From: Kitasatospora paranensis
Lineage (GTDB): Bacteria > Actinomycetota > Actinomycetes > Streptomycetales > Streptomycetaceae
Reading direction: 5' to 3'
Length of the DNA: 64,000 nt
NCBI RefSeq assembly: GCF_039544005.1
Contig: NZ_BAABKV010000001.1
Location: forward strand, 7,626,001-7,690,000
In this document: positions 35,648-45,544 of the stretch, in pieces
Numbering within the stretch: the stretch's first letter is position 1
Layout: every line of letters starts with the position of its first letter
Position numbers and translations under genes: made by a program
The notes under the pieces: generated by a model
The model's input: the letters and a program-made list of their open reading frames with translations, nothing else
Database searches by the model: none
Told to the model about the DNA's origin: nothing

Positions 35648-36300
35648 CCCCGCGCGGCCGACCGCTCGTCAGGGCGCTCGACCGGCCGTCATCCGCTGCC
35701 GGGCACGGTTCCTCTCGTGCCCGGTGGCGGGTCCGGTGCCGCGGGAACGGATGTGCAGCCGCCCGGCCCCACCTCCTGGGGCCGGGCGGCTGCCGTGTCC
35801 GACGGACGCCACCGGGCCGACAGCAGGGGGTCGTGCACGGAGGAGCCTCCCGCGGGGGAATTGCCGGACGGCCGGCGTGCCGGGTGGGCCCGCCGTGGTG
35901 CGGCGCAATGCACCGCACCACTGGCACCGGGCGATTCCGATATCGCGCCGGTATCGCGGCGAGGGCCCGACGGCCCGGCGTAGCGCATTCCGGCTCTGCC
36001 CTCTTTCCGCGGGCGTCCAGCGCTTTCCGTGCAACGGAGTTGAGGCCGTCCGGCGCTTGCGACGCCCGGCCGGTGAGGGGTGCTGCGGGGGCCGGCCCGG
36101 CCCGGGGCGAGGGCTCACGGGCGTCCCGCGCGACGGTCGGGATACGGCGACGATACGGCCCTCCGCCAGCATGAATGCGGCATCGGATCACCGGACTGTG
36201 CCCCGGGGCCGACACCGACAACACGTTGCATGTGCGGGGGCCGACGAGCCGCCGCGACGGACACCGGACAGACCGGTGTCCGGTGGGGAAGGGAATTTAA
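35648..36300. other. 653-nt intergenic stretch with terminator
   Basis: It holds a 16-bp terminator hairpin (35755-35793), and a smaller one before it (GGGCAC/GTGCCC, 35701-35722). I see no gene in the remaining 500 nt. The 3' end is the leader of the I36 inhibitor gene. Confidence 0.55.
35755..35793 (+). terminator. Strong terminator after the NlpC/P60 gene
   Basis: A perfect 16-bp stem, 35755-35770 with 35778-35793 (left arm GCAGCCGCCCGGCCCC), and a 7-nt loop. Confidence 0.75.
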
Positions 36301-36723
36301 ATGCGTATCAGGAAGCTCATTTCCGCCGTGGCGGTGGCCGGTGCGGTGGCGACGGCGGGCCTTGCGACGGCCGGGAACGCGTCGGCCTTCACGGCCGACT
36401 GCCACGGCGGTCAGGTCTGTCTCTACTACAACTCCAGCGCGTACGGCTACGGCGCCGTTTACATCCAGAACACGAGCATCGACAACTACGCGGACGGAAA
36501 CCTCAAGTTCTCGTCCGGCCACAACGGCAGCGCCGGCTCCGGTGTCGCGGTGAAGAACAACGCGGCGGCCGTCGACAACCACTGGTACGGCACGTTCAAC
36601 GTCTACTACAACAGCAACATGGACTGCAGCGTCGCTTGCCAGCCCATTCCGATGAACACCCGCCGGGACCTGAACTCCGCGCTGAAGAACAACAACGCGT
36701 CGGGCGAATTCGTCGGGCCGTGA
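36301..36723 (+). CDS. Secreted peptidase inhibitor, family I36
   Basis: 140 residues. A signal peptide ends at about residue 29 (NASA). The mature protein opens with CHGGQVCLYYNSSAYGYGAV, the crystallin-like Cys-x5-Cys-x-Y-Y pattern of the Streptomyces metalloproteinase inhibitor family I36. Further Cys residues near the C-terminus (MDCSVACQP) complete two disulfides. The ATG at 36301 has AAGGGA upstream. Secreted inhibitors of this kind restrain the producer's own extracellular proteases. Confidence 0.88.
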   Translation: MRIRKLISAVAVAGAVATAGLATAGNASAFTADCHGGQVCLYYNSSAYGYGAVYIQNTSIDNYADGNLKFSSGHNGSAGSGVAVKNNAAAVDNHWYGTFNVYYNSNMDCSVACQPIPMNTRRDLNSALKNNNASGEFVGP

Positions 36724-36838
36724 TCCGATCCGGCCGCGTCCGGATTTCCGTGGTCCCCGGTCGGCCCCTGGCGGCCGGGGACCACGGCACCACCTGCCCG
36801 CACCAGCCCTGTCTCGCCGTCCCGAAAGAGACCCGCCT

Positions 36839-37825
36839 GTGTTCAGCCGTCCGCCCCGCCCCGCCGTGCTCCTGATCACCCTGCCCCTGCTGCTGGCCGG
36901 CTGCGCGAGCGCTGTTGCGGGGACCGAGTCCGGTGCCGGGACGCAGCCGAGCCCCCGGCAGTCCATGGTGACCAGCACTGCGCCGCCGCCGGTGTCCGCG
37001 ACGCCGGTGCTCGACTCGGCGAACGCCGAGCCGCTGCCGCTGGACGCCTATCTGCTCAGCCCCGTACAGCAGTTGACGGTCGGACGGGCCCAGCAGAAGC
37101 TGATCGTGAGCTGCATGGCCTCGCTCGGCCTCCGCTACGCGCCGCCGGCGGAGAGCCGGAGTCCCCGGGACGAGGACGCCCCCACCACCCGGGTGGACGC
37201 CCGGTACGGTCACCAGAACGCCGCGCTGATGGCGAGGTGGGGCTATCACCCGCAGGGTGGCATCCCGGCCGGCGCCGGCGCGAAGCCCAGCGGCCCGGCG
37301 GTCTCGCCGCAGATGGAGGTCGCCCTGCGAGGGACGGCGGATGCGGCCGCGCACTCCGGCCCGGGCGGACAGACCGTCAACGGCCACAAGGTGCCGGACC
37401 ACGGCTGCATCGGTACGGCGGCCGCACGGCTGACCGGTGCGGTCGACGGGGCCGTGGGGGACGCGGAGTTCGCCGGCGACGTGAAGTTCGCGACGCTGGA
37501 GGGCTCCCGCGAGGACGGCCGGACCCAGGCGGTGTTCGGCCTGTGGAAGCAGTGCATGAAGGACGCCGGCTTCACCTACGCGGATCCGCTGGAGGCCCTC
37601 GGCGACCCGCAGTGGCGCAGGACGCCGTTGCCCACCCAGCGCGAACTGCAGGTGGCGACGGCGGACGCGGCCTGCCGGCACCAGCACAACGTGGTGGGCG
37701 TCTGGTACGCGGTCGACGCCGCCTACCAGCGGCAGGCGATCGCGGCCAATGCCCCCGCGATGGCGGAGGCCAAGGTCGCACTGGAGGCCCAGGTGAAGGC
37801 GGCGACGGAGGTCATGGCCGGTTGA
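36839..37825 (+). CDS. Lipoprotein of unknown function
   Basis: 328 residues. The lipobox LLLAGC puts the lipidated Cys at residue 22. The mature part carries repeated Cys in short helices (LIVSCMASLGLRY, DHGCIG, LWKQCMKDAGFTY and ADAACRHQHN), a pattern seen in several actinobacterial lipoproteins without assigned function. The C-terminal 70 residues look helical. The start is GTG at 36839, with only a weak GAAAGAGA upstream. It follows the I36 gene after 115 nt and may be co-transcribed. Confidence 0.83.
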   Translation: MFSRPPRPAVLLITLPLLLAGCASAVAGTESGAGTQPSPRQSMVTSTAPPPVSATPVLDSANAEPLPLDAYLLSPVQQLTVGRAQQKLIVSCMASLGLRYAPPAESRSPRDEDAPTTRVDARYGHQNAALMARWGYHPQGGIPAGAGAKPSGPAVSPQMEVALRGTADAAAHSGPGGQTVNGHKVPDHGCIGTAAARLTGAVDGAVGDAEFAGDVKFATLEGSREDGRTQAVFGLWKQCMKDAGFTYADPLEALGDPQWRRTPLPTQRELQVATADAACRHQHNVVGVWYAVDAAYQRQAIAANAPAMAEAKVALEAQVKAATEVMAG

Positions 37826-37896
37826 CGCGTTGCGGGTCGGGCACGGCGGCCGGAGTCCCCTGCCGATTCCGTGCCCGCCCGTGCCTGCACGATGCC

Positions 37897-37925
37897 TTGA
37901 CAGTGCCCGGGCCGACTCCTATCGT
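37897..37925 (+). promoter_or_regulatory. Consensus promoter TTGACA-N17-TATCGT
   Basis: TTGACA (37897-37902) and TATCGT (37920-37925) are spaced exactly 17 nt, the best vegetative-type promoter in the window. The predicted start point is near 37932, right at the LacI-type operator. Confidence 0.75.
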
Positions 37926-37932
37926 CCTGCGG

Positions 37933-37944
37933 GAGAGCGCTCTC
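37933..37944. promoter_or_regulatory. Second copy of the GAGAGCGCTCTC operator
   Basis: A perfect 12-bp palindrome identical to the core of the 26123-26140 site. It lies at about +1 to +12 of a consensus promoter, where binding would block transcription of the DUF305-like gene. Confidence 0.7.
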
Positions 37945-38076
37945 TCATAGCCGGGGCAAGGTCTGCCGGACTGTCAGGGTCGGCTGCGCCCGCCCTGCCC
38001 TGAGGTCCTGCGCCCGCCGTGGCGCGCGGTGGTCGGAGTGCGCCGCGCTCCACCAGGCCTCTCGGAGGGAGTACCC

Positions 38077-38685
38077 GTGCGATCGGCCTTCATCGTGGCG
38101 GCAGGTGCCGCTCTCGCGGTCACGGCTGGGCTGGTCGCAGTGGCCGGGGCGGCCGGCAGCGGCCGCCCCGTGCCCGCCGGCCCGGCGGCGGCCCGGCCCG
38201 CGACGGGTGTTCCGTCCGGCGGCCCGGGGGCCTTCGGGCCGACCGACGTCGCCTGGCTGCAACTGCTCACGCCGATGACCGAGCAGGCCGTCCGGCTGGC
38301 CGCGCTCGCCGGCACCCGGGCGGCCGATCCCGGGCTGCGCTCCCTCGCCGGATCGATCGCGACCGCCCACGGAGCCGAACTGAGCCGGCTGCGGGCCTGC
38401 GAACAGCGGGCCGGGGTGGGCGCAACGGACGTGCACGCGGGCCACGACATGCCGGGGATGACCACCGCCGCCGAGTACACGGCCGCCGAGCAGGCTGCCG
38501 GCAGCGCCTTCGACCGGATCGTCGAGGACCGGCTGCGCGAGTACCTGGAGCAGTCGGTGAAGCTGGCCGGCTCGGAGGACGCCAACGGCACCGAGCCGGG
38601 CGTGCAGCAGCTCGCCGCCGACCTGGCGCGCAGCCGGTCCGCGGAGCTCTCCCGACTCGACGGGATCGCCGCTCGGCAGGGTTGA
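38077..38685 (+). CDS. Secreted or anchored DUF305-like (ferritin-fold) protein
   Basis: 202 residues from the GTG at 38077 (GGAGGGA upstream); in-frame codons further 5' have no binding site. An N-terminal hydrophobic segment (about 4-27) acts as signal peptide or anchor. The rest is helical and carries HAGHDMPGM, the His/Met motif of DUF305 proteins, between the two helical halves (TEQAVRLAALAGTRA and FDRIVEDRLREYLEQSV). DUF305 proteins are often near copper genes, and the His/Met cluster suggests metal binding. No copper gene is adjacent. Its promoter carries a LacI-type operator. Confidence 0.85.
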   Translation: MRSAFIVAAGAALAVTAGLVAVAGAAGSGRPVPAGPAAARPATGVPSGGPGAFGPTDVAWLQLLTPMTEQAVRLAALAGTRAADPGLRSLAGSIATAHGAELSRLRACEQRAGVGATDVHAGHDMPGMTTAAEYTAAEQAAGSAFDRIVEDRLREYLEQSVKLAGSEDANGTEPGVQQLAADLARSRSAELSRLDGIAARQG

Positions 38686-38831
38686 CCGGGCGGAGCGGCT
38701 CCCCGGTGCGGCACGGCGCCGGACCGGCCGTCTGCGAACCTCCCGCCTGCCGCGCGACCTCTGCGGGCCGACCCCGCAGCAGGCCCGGGCAGCCCGGGAC
38801 TCCGGTGCGAGGAGCCGTCATCGGCGCCCCC

Positions 38832-38837
38832 TACGAT
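38832..38837 (+). promoter_or_regulatory. -10 box (TACGAT) of leaderless kinase gene
   Basis: TACGAT lies 7 nt before the ATG at 38845 and overlaps the other in-frame ATG at 38836, so it favours the downstream start. Confidence 0.55.
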
Positions 38838-38844
38838 GGCCCGC

Positions 38845-40736
38845 ATGAACAGTGGGGGACCCGGAGCGCGGCTGATCGACGGCCGGTTCGAACTGGTGGA
38901 GCGTCTCGGCGGCGGAGGCATGGGCCTGGTGTGGCGGGCGCGGGACACCGCGCTCGAGCGCGAGGTCGCGCTGAAGGAGGTGCGGCCGCCGGACCCGGCG
39001 ATGCTCGCCGCGGACGAGGCGGCCGCCTTCGAGCTGCGCGAGCGGGTGCTCCGCGAGGCCCGGGCGCTCGCCCGCCTCCAGCACCCGAACGTCGCGGTCA
39101 TCCACCACATCGTGGACGGCGCGGAACATCAGCACCCCTGGCTGGTGATGGAGCTGATCAGCGGCGGCTCGCTGGCCGACCGGCTCGCCCGGGGCCCGCT
39201 CACCGTCCCGGAGGCCGCCCGGATCGGCCGCGGTGTGCTCTCCGCGCTGCGTGCGGCGCACGCCGCCGGGATCCAGCACCGCGACGTCAAGCCCGGCAAC
39301 GTCCTGCTGCGGCCCGACGGCACCCCGGTCCTCACCGACTTCGGCATCGCCGCGATGCAGGAGGCGACCGCGCTCACCGCGACCGGTTCGCTGATCGGCT
39401 CGCCCGAGTACATCGCGCCCGAGCGGATCCGCGGCGAGGAGGGCAACCCCTCGTCCGACCTGTGGTCGCTGGGCATGATGCTGTACGTCGCGGTCGAGGG
39501 CCACCATCCGCTGCGCCGGGCGACGACGCTCGCGACGCTCGCCGCGGTGCTCGACGAGCCCCTGCCGCCGCCCACCCGGTCGGGCCGGCTCGGCCCGGTG
39601 CTGGCCGCGCTGCTGGGCCGCGACCCGGCCGCCCGTCCGGACGCGGCGCAGCTCGACGCGCTGCTCGCCGCGGCCGAGCAGGCCCCGGCCGACGCGGTGC
39701 CGGGGGCGTACGTGCAGACCAGCCTCGACACGCCGTACCCGTACGGCAAGAGCCGTCCGTCGGGGCAGACGCCGAACCCGTACGCGGCGGGGCATCCGTC
39801 GGACCCGACACCCCACCCGTACGGGACCGGGCCCGCCTCCGGCGGCACGCCGAATCCCTACGCGACCGGGTCCGCCTCCGGCGGCACGCCGAATCCCTAC
39901 GCGACCGGGTCCGCCTCCGGCGGGACGGTGAACCCGTACGGTTCGCCGGTGCATCCGGCCGGGCCGACCGCGGGCCCGTACGGGCAGGTCCCGGCCTTCG
40001 GCGGCAGCGGCCAGGTGACCAGCCCCTGGGGGCCCGGCGGGGCGGCCCCGGAACGGCCCGGGCGCGGCTCGCGGACGGGTGTGATCGCCGCATCCGTGGC
40101 GGTGGCCGTCCTGCTGGCCGGCGGCGCCGCCTGGAAGTTCGCGCCCGGTACGGCCAAGCACGGCACGGCTTCGCACGGCTCCTCCGGCTCCCCGGCCACC
40201 ACGGCGGGTGTCACCGGTGGCGCGACCGGGGGCGGCTCCGCGCCGACGCCGGGGGCGGCGCCGTCGGCCACCGCGAAGTCCAACGGGGGAAGAACCTGAT
40301 CACGCCCGACGGGATCCGCGCGGCGATCGCCGCGCTGACCCCGGCCATGGGCACCAACAAGGTGTTCGAGCTGACGGTCTATCCGGAGTACGCCCTGGCC
40401 GAGGCCCCCACGGCGGCGAATCCGAAGGAGTACGACCGCTTCGAGTACCGCAACGCGAGGGCCGCCAAGGACGAGATGGGCGGGGGCACCGCCACCGGCG
40501 ACGACGCGCCGGTGGATCTCTCCGCCTATGACTGGAACCTCATCCCGGGGCTCCTCCAGCAGGCGGAGGCGACCCTGAACGTGAAGAACCCGACCAGCCG
40601 GTACCTGATCATCCAGCCGGACATCCTGGACGGGCAGCCGGCCATCTACGTCTACCTGAGCAACGCCCACAGCAACAGCGGCTACCTGGAGACGGATCCG
40701 CACGGCAAGGTGATCCGGACGATGCCGGCCGAGTAG
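38845..40736 (+). CDS. Transmembrane Ser/Thr protein kinase (one frame break)
   Basis: About 630 residues. A Hanks-type kinase domain covers about 10-265: P-loop LGGGGMGLVW, Lys in VALKEV, catalytic HRDVKPGNVLL, DFGIA, and SPEYIAPER. A Pro/Tyr/Gly-rich segment (about 290-400) with repeated NPYATGSASGG follows, then one transmembrane helix (about 413-433). The external domain of about 150 residues is reached through a -1 break near 40283. There, five G should be six, giving NGGKNLITPDGIRAAI. The ectodomain ends with HGKVIRTMPAE. The start at ATG 38845 is leaderless (TACGAT 7 nt upstream); ATG 38836 is the alternative. Confidence 0.9.
39835..39927 (+). repeat. 39-bp tandem repeat inside the kinase gene
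   Basis: Two exact 39-bp copies (39835-39873 and 39874-39912) plus a partial third encode SGGTPNPYATGSA units in the juxtamembrane linker. Such repeats slip easily and may vary in number between strains. Confidence 0.75.
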
Positions 40737-40740
40737 CGCG

Positions 40741-40772
40741 ACGGGGCCCGCGCCGACCGGCGCGGGCCCCGT
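40741..40772. terminator. Bidirectional terminator, kinase / L,D-transpeptidase
   Basis: ACGGGGCCCGCGCC (40741-40754) pairs perfectly with GGCGCGGGCCCCGT (40759-40772) around a 4-nt loop, between convergent stops. Confidence 0.8.
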
Positions 40773-40806
40773 GCGTGCAGCGGGTCCGTTCAGCGGCGGT
40801 GCCGCG

Positions 40807-41991
40807 TCACCACTTGTCCCAGGAGATGTTCCATCCGCTGAGGCCGTTCGCCGGGTCGACCTGCTTGCCGACGGAGTTCTGCACCTTCACCACGTCGCCG
40901 ATGATCGACGCGTCGTAGAACATCCCGGCCGGGGTGTCCGGGCTGCCGTCCTCGGCGGAGCTGTCCTCCAGGCCGACGCAGCCGTGACTGGTGTTCCGGC
41001 TGCCGAACGGGTCGTCGGGGGCGTACTTGCCGTGCACGTACGTCCCGGTCGGGGTCAGCCGCAGGGCGTGCGGCATCTTCACCTTGTAGGCGGGGCCCTC
41101 GTGGTTGACGACGGTGGAGGAGTCCATCACCGTCGTGCCCTCCTTCGCCATGACCACCATCGTGCCGTTGAAGGTGTTCTGCGAGGCGGGGGAGGAGGCG
41201 CCGGCGCTGATCGGGATGTTCTGGTCGGGCTTGCCGTCCTCCTGGACGATCATCCGGTGGCTGGAGGCGTCCGCGGTGCTGATCCGCGAGCGGCCGATGG
41301 TGAACGACTGGTCGCTGTCGACCTCGCCGTAGACACCGGGCGCGGTCTCGACGCTCTTGAGCCGGTAGTGCGCGGTGACCTTGGTCTGCGGCTTCCAGAA
41401 GCTCTCCGGACGGAAGTCGATCCGGGTGCTGTTGAACCAGTGGCCCTTGACCGTGCTGTGGTCGGAGGTGTCGAAGGTGATCGCCTTCTCGACGGCGGCG
41501 CGGTCCTCGACGGGCTTCTTGAACGTCAGCGAGACGATCATGCCGACGCCGTACGTCTGGCCGTCGGCGATGTTGTCCTGGGGGCCCGCGCCCTTGGCCG
41601 GCGTGAGCGTGGTGAACGTGCCGTCGGCGGTGGCGACGATGCCGGCGGCGTCGGCGGCCTTCGCACTCACCTTGTAGGCGGTCGAGACGGCGAGTCCGGC
41701 GGAGGGCACCCAGCTCAGCCCGTCGGCGGAGAGCGCGCCGGGGACGGCCTTGCCGTCCGGGCCGGTGACCGCGACCTCGGTGAGTCTGCCGTTGGTGACC
41801 GTGACCTTCAGCGCGCCGGTGGGCTTGACGTCCTTCGCCCCGTTGCCCGGCTCGATGCCGATGACCGCGGCCGAGGCCTTCGGCTTGGCCGCCTCCGACC
41901 CCGCGCCGCTGCCGCTGCTGCTGCAGGCCGTCGTCACCGCCAGCACACAGCCCAGTGCCGCCGCTGCCATGACCCTGCTCGTCCGCTTCAC
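40807..41991 (-). CDS. L,D-transpeptidase lipoprotein with Ig-like domains
   Basis: 394 residues from the GTG at 41991 (AAGGGG upstream). The lipobox AVTTAC places the lipidated Cys at about 23. Two Ig-like domains span about 40-245, as in LdtMt2 of mycobacteria. The YkuD domain (about 250-370) ends in the catalytic motif SHGCVGLEDS, with Cys at about 337. It also has MPHALRLTPTGTYVHGKYAP. The enzyme makes 3-3 cross-links between diaminopimelate residues of the wall. It acts on the outer face of the membrane. Confidence 0.94.
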   Translation of the reverse strand: MKRTSRVMAAAALGCVLAVTTACSSSGSGAGSEAAKPKASAAVIGIEPGNGAKDVKPTGALKVTVTNGRLTEVAVTGPDGKAVPGALSADGLSWVPSAGLAVSTAYKVSAKAADAAGIVATADGTFTTLTPAKGAGPQDNIADGQTYGVGMIVSLTFKKPVEDRAAVEKAITFDTSDHSTVKGHWFNSTRIDFRPESFWKPQTKVTAHYRLKSVETAPGVYGEVDSDQSFTIGRSRISTADASSHRMIVQEDGKPDQNIPISAGASSPASQNTFNGTMVVMAKEGTTVMDSSTVVNHEGPAYKVKMPHALRLTPTGTYVHGKYAPDDPFGSRNTSHGCVGLEDSSAEDGSPDTPAGMFYDASIIGDVVKVQNSVGKQVDPANGLSGWNISWDKW

Positions 41992-42151
41992 GCCATACCC
42001 CTTGCCGTCTTTCCCGTTCTGTACACGCTCGGGAAGGCTCAGGGGTTTCCGTCGGACGCGGACGATTCGGTCACGAATCCGTAACCGCCCGGCGCCGGGT
42101 GTCCGGCGCCGGGCGCGGCCGCGGCGGGTTCGGGGGCTCGGCCGGTGCGGG

Positions 42152-42553
42152 TCAGGCCAGGATCTTGGCCTTCGCCTTGAGGAACTCCTCCTCGCTGATG
42201 TGGCCCTGCTGCTTGAGTTCGGCGAGCCGGGCCAGCTCCTCCGTGGTGCTGCCGCCGGCCGATCCGGCGGTCTTGCGGATGTACGAGTCCATCGCGGACT
42301 GCTGCTCCTGCATCTGCTGCATGTCGCGCTGACCCATGGACTTGCCACGGGCGATCAGGTAGACGAAGACGCCGAGGAAGGGCAGCAGGATGACGAAGAT
42401 CAGCCAGCCGGCCTTGCCCCAGCCGCTGAGGTCGTCGTCGCGGAAGATGTCCAGGATGATCTTGAAGAGCAGGAAGAACCACAGGATCCACAGGAAGAAC
42501 ATCAACATGGTCCAGAAGAGGTTCAGCACGGGATAGTCCGTCGCGAGCTGCAT
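42152..42553 (-). CDS. Membrane protein with PLDc_N-like helices and a SHOCT domain
   Basis: 133 residues from the ATG at 42553 (GGAGG upstream; the frame extends further 5' without a binding site). Two transmembrane helices (about 12-33 and 44-66) match the PLDc_N arrangement. A charged Gln-rich stretch (RDMQQMQEQQSAMD) follows. The C-terminal 30 residues are a SHOCT domain: LARLAELKQQGHISEEEFLKAKAKIL is the usual shape, here from about 107 to 133. Function unknown; common in actinobacteria. Confidence 0.88.
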   Translation of the reverse strand: MQLATDYPVLNLFWTMLMFFLWILWFFLLFKIILDIFRDDDLSGWGKAGWLIFVILLPFLGVFVYLIARGKSMGQRDMQQMQEQQSAMDSYIRKTAGSAGGSTTEELARLAELKQQGHISEEEFLKAKAKILA

Positions 42554-42670
42554 ACCGGCCTCCGGGGTCGTTCGGGGGCGGGCGTGCCCCACGGCTCGTT
42601 TCAAGTCGAACAGCACACGGCCGGTCCGGCGAGCCGGACGGGTCCGGGTGGGCGGCCTCCGGAGGACGGG

Positions 42671-42708
42671 CGCCGCCCGGGCGTGTCGGGCAGGGCGCCC
42701 GGGCGGCG
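42671..42708 (-). terminator. Terminator of the phosphodiesterase gene
   Basis: CGCCGCCCGGGCG (42671-42683) pairs perfectly with CGCCCGGGCGGCG (42696-42708), just past the stop at 42731. Confidence 0.7.
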
Positions 42709-42730
42709 GCGGAGCGGATCCGGCGGCGGG

Positions 42731-44259
42731 TCAGGAGCCGGTGGTGACGGCGACCTGGTCGACCGTCCAGAACGCACTGTTGGTGCCGGTGTAGCGGAAG
42801 CGCAGCTGGGCCGTGGAGACCCCGGCCGGGACGGCCACGGTCAGCTGCTCGAAGCCGTTCAGGTCGGCGCGGTAGGACTTGACCAGCTGCGGGGTGCCCG
42901 CGTCGAAGACCACGTACAGGTCGCCGGTCTGCGGGCCGTCGATCGTGTAGTCCGTGGCGAACGAGACGGTGGCGTGGCCGGCGCCGGCCACCGGGTAGCG
43001 CGGGCTGACCAGCGTCGAGTCGAACCGGCCGGTGCCGTGCGCCTTGTCGTCCCACTCGTCGGAGTCCGCCACGGCGAAGACGTTGCGGGCCCGGACGTTG
43101 GTCTCCCGGGACTGACCCAACTGGGTGGCCGTCCAGAATTCGTCGGTTGCGAAGGACCAGCCGCGCCACTCGGTGACGCCCCCGGTCGGCATGGCCGAGT
43201 TGTCGATGCTCCAGCCGGCGGGCGGGGTGTGCGTCCAGCCCTTCACGCCGACCGGGATGCCGGTCTCGTCCGTCCGGCTCTGCAGGCCCGGCCGCAATCC
43301 GTCGAAGGCGTCCGGCGTGATGGTGTCGATCGGCCGGCCGTCGAGCTGCCACGCCGGGTCGATCGCCACGCCCTCGTGCTCCAGCACGGTCGGAGCGATG
43401 TCGACGGGCTTCACGTCCCGCCGGGTGGAGCCGGGGGTGAGGCCGGCGCCGTCGGCGATCACGAAGGTCTGCCGCTCGACCGCCGAGTTGCCGCCGTGGC
43501 CGCCCGCGTCGGTGTGGCCGTGGTCGGTGGTCACGACGATCAGCCAGTCCTCGGATCCGTAGGTCGGACGCGACCTGACGGCCTGCACGACCTGGCCGAC
43601 CAGGGAGTCCACCGCGTGGATCGCCGCCAGGTACTGACTGCTGGCGCCGCCGTGGCCGTGCCCGGCCTCGTCCACCTCGTCGAAGTGCAGGAACGTGGTG
43701 TCGGGATTGCCGTTCGCCAGGTAGTCGGCCGCGTCGGAGGCGGTCTTCGCGTCGTTCTCGCTCTCGTCGATCCGCAGGTCGGCGCGGCCGTTGAAGACGG
43801 TGTCCGTGAGGGGTTCCAGGACGCCGCGACCAAGGTGGAGGCGCCGGGTGAGGCCGTCTCCAGCCGGGTGGCCACGTCCGGGTAGGTGTCGAAGTGCGAG
43901 CCGGCGAAGGTGTTGTCCTTCACGCCGTGCTTGTCCGGCCAGACGCCGGTGGCGATGGTCGACCAGCCGGGGCCGGAGAGGGTCGGCGCCAGCGGGTTCG
44001 CGTACAGGTTGCCGGTGGCGGTCATGCCGCCGCTCATCAGCGCCTTGAGATTGGGGGCGTCGGCGGCGAGCAGCTTGTCGTAGCGGGTGCCGTCGATGCC
44101 GATGACCAGGGTCTTGGCCGACTTGGTGCCGTTCGGCAGACCCTTGTACGGGCCGGTGGCGGCGGAGGTGGAGGCGGAGGCCGGCAGGGCGGTGAGCGGC
44201 AGCAGGGCGGCAGCGGCGGCTGCGGCCAGGACGGTCCGGGTGGTGCGGGTGGTGCGCAC
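42731..44259 (-). CDS. Secreted alkaline-phosphatase-superfamily phosphodiesterase (one frame break)
   Basis: About 509 residues. A signal peptide (about 1-30, ending ASAS) precedes a type I phosphodiesterase/nucleotide pyrophosphatase domain. The metal Asp is in VIGIDGTRYDKL and the nucleophile Thr is in LAPTLSGPGWSTIATG. After the break come HFDEVDEAGHGHG and TTDHGHTDAGGHGG, with the remaining metal ligands. The last 130 residues form a beta-rich module. One -1 break near 43817 is in a C4 run; an extra C gives SWNPLTDTVFNGRADL. It probably removes phosphate from organic phosphodiesters outside the cell. Confidence 0.88.
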
Positions 44260-44486
44260 GGGGGCTCCTCCGGGGCGTGGGGCTCGGAACGCGGGCGGTG
44301 CCTGCCGGGCGGCGACACCGGCAGGAGCCTGGCCGCCCGCGGCGATCGGACCGTCGCCGCGAGAGAGCCGGTGCGTGAACAGGTGGCCAAGTTCAGTCCA
44401 GACCGGTTATCGTTCCGTTACCTTCGGGCTCCGCCCGGACATCCGTCCGCGGTGGCCGCGGCCACGGTGACCGGCCCGGATGCCGG

Positions 44487-44492
44487 TACGGT
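44487..44492 (+). promoter_or_regulatory. -10 box (TACGGT), leaderless GntR gene
   Basis: TACGGT lies 6 nt before the GTG at 44499. Confidence 0.5.
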
Positions 44493-44498
44493 GACGCG

Positions 44499-45313
44499 GT
44501 GAGCCACGGCACCTCGCAGCCCCCGCCCCGCCCGCCCCCGCGACCGCCGCCCCGGCCGGGCCCGGCGCCCCGGTGGCCGCGGTCCGCGCCGGCGTCCCGG
44601 AGCACGGCCGGGTGCCCAAGTACTACGCGGTGAAGGCCGAACTCGAGACCCTGCTCGCCGGGCTCGGCGCGGGCGGCCTGCTGCCGACCGAGGTCGACCT
44701 CGCCGCCCGCTACGGGGTGTCCCGGGCGACCCTGCGGCAGGCCCTCCGCGACCTGCTGCTGGAGGGCCGGCTGCGCCGCCGGGGCCGCGGCACGGTGGTG
44801 GCCGGCCCCAAGATCGAGCAGCCGCTCTCGCTGGGCAGCTACACCGAGGGCGTCACCCGGCAGGGCCTGCGGCCCGGCCGCACCCTGGTCGGTCTCGACC
44901 GGACCAGTGCCGACGGACCGCTCGCGGACCGGCTGGCCGTGGCGCCGGGCGAGGCCCTCTGGCACCTGGAACGCGTCCTGCGGGCCGACGAGGAGCGCGT
45001 CGGCCTGGAGAGCACCTACCTGCCGGTGCGGCGCGCGCCGCGACTGGACCGGGACTTCGACCCGGCCGGCTCGCTCTACCACTACCTGCACGAGCAGGGG
45101 ACGGTGCTCGGCGGCGCCGAGGAGCGTATCGAGACGGTGCTCGCCAGCCCGCGCGAGGCGCTGCTGATCGGGACACCGCCAGCCCTGCCGATGCTGCTCC
45201 TGCACCGCAGCAGCCGGGACACCGCCGGGGCCCCGCTGGAACTCGTCCGCACGCTCTACCGGGGGGACCGGTTCTCCTTCACCCTCGACCTCGGATCCGC
45301 CCCGACCGGGTGA
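44499..45313 (+). CDS. GntR/HutC-family regulator (probable frame break near its 5' end)
   Basis: About 271 residues. The winged helix is at about 30-95: KYYAVKAELETLLAGL, then LLPTEVDLAARYGVSRATLRQ. A UTRA effector domain follows (about 110-265, WHLERVLRADEERVGLEST). The best start is GTG 44499 with a leaderless -10 box. It is out of frame by one base with the body of the gene, and C-rich runs near 44520 are the obvious place for a missing base. A start inside the frame at 44573 would also leave the DNA-binding domain whole. It is divergent from the phosphodiesterase gene, which may be its target. Confidence 0.85.
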
Positions 45314-45544
45314 CCGGGAGCCCCTGGGCGGCGCACCGGGCAGCGCACCGGGGCCCGTACCGGGCGCACGGGCCGGCCGAACGCTCCGCGGATGCTCCCG
45401 GTGCGCCCCCGGGGCTCGGTCGTACCGGCCTCGTGACGGGTCGGTGCTCTGCCACAGTGGGCGCGCCGGTCGGTGCGCCACGGGATGGCCGACGGGCGGA
45501 CGTGCCGGACGCCGTCCGGGCCGCACAGGGGGAGGCAGGGACAC

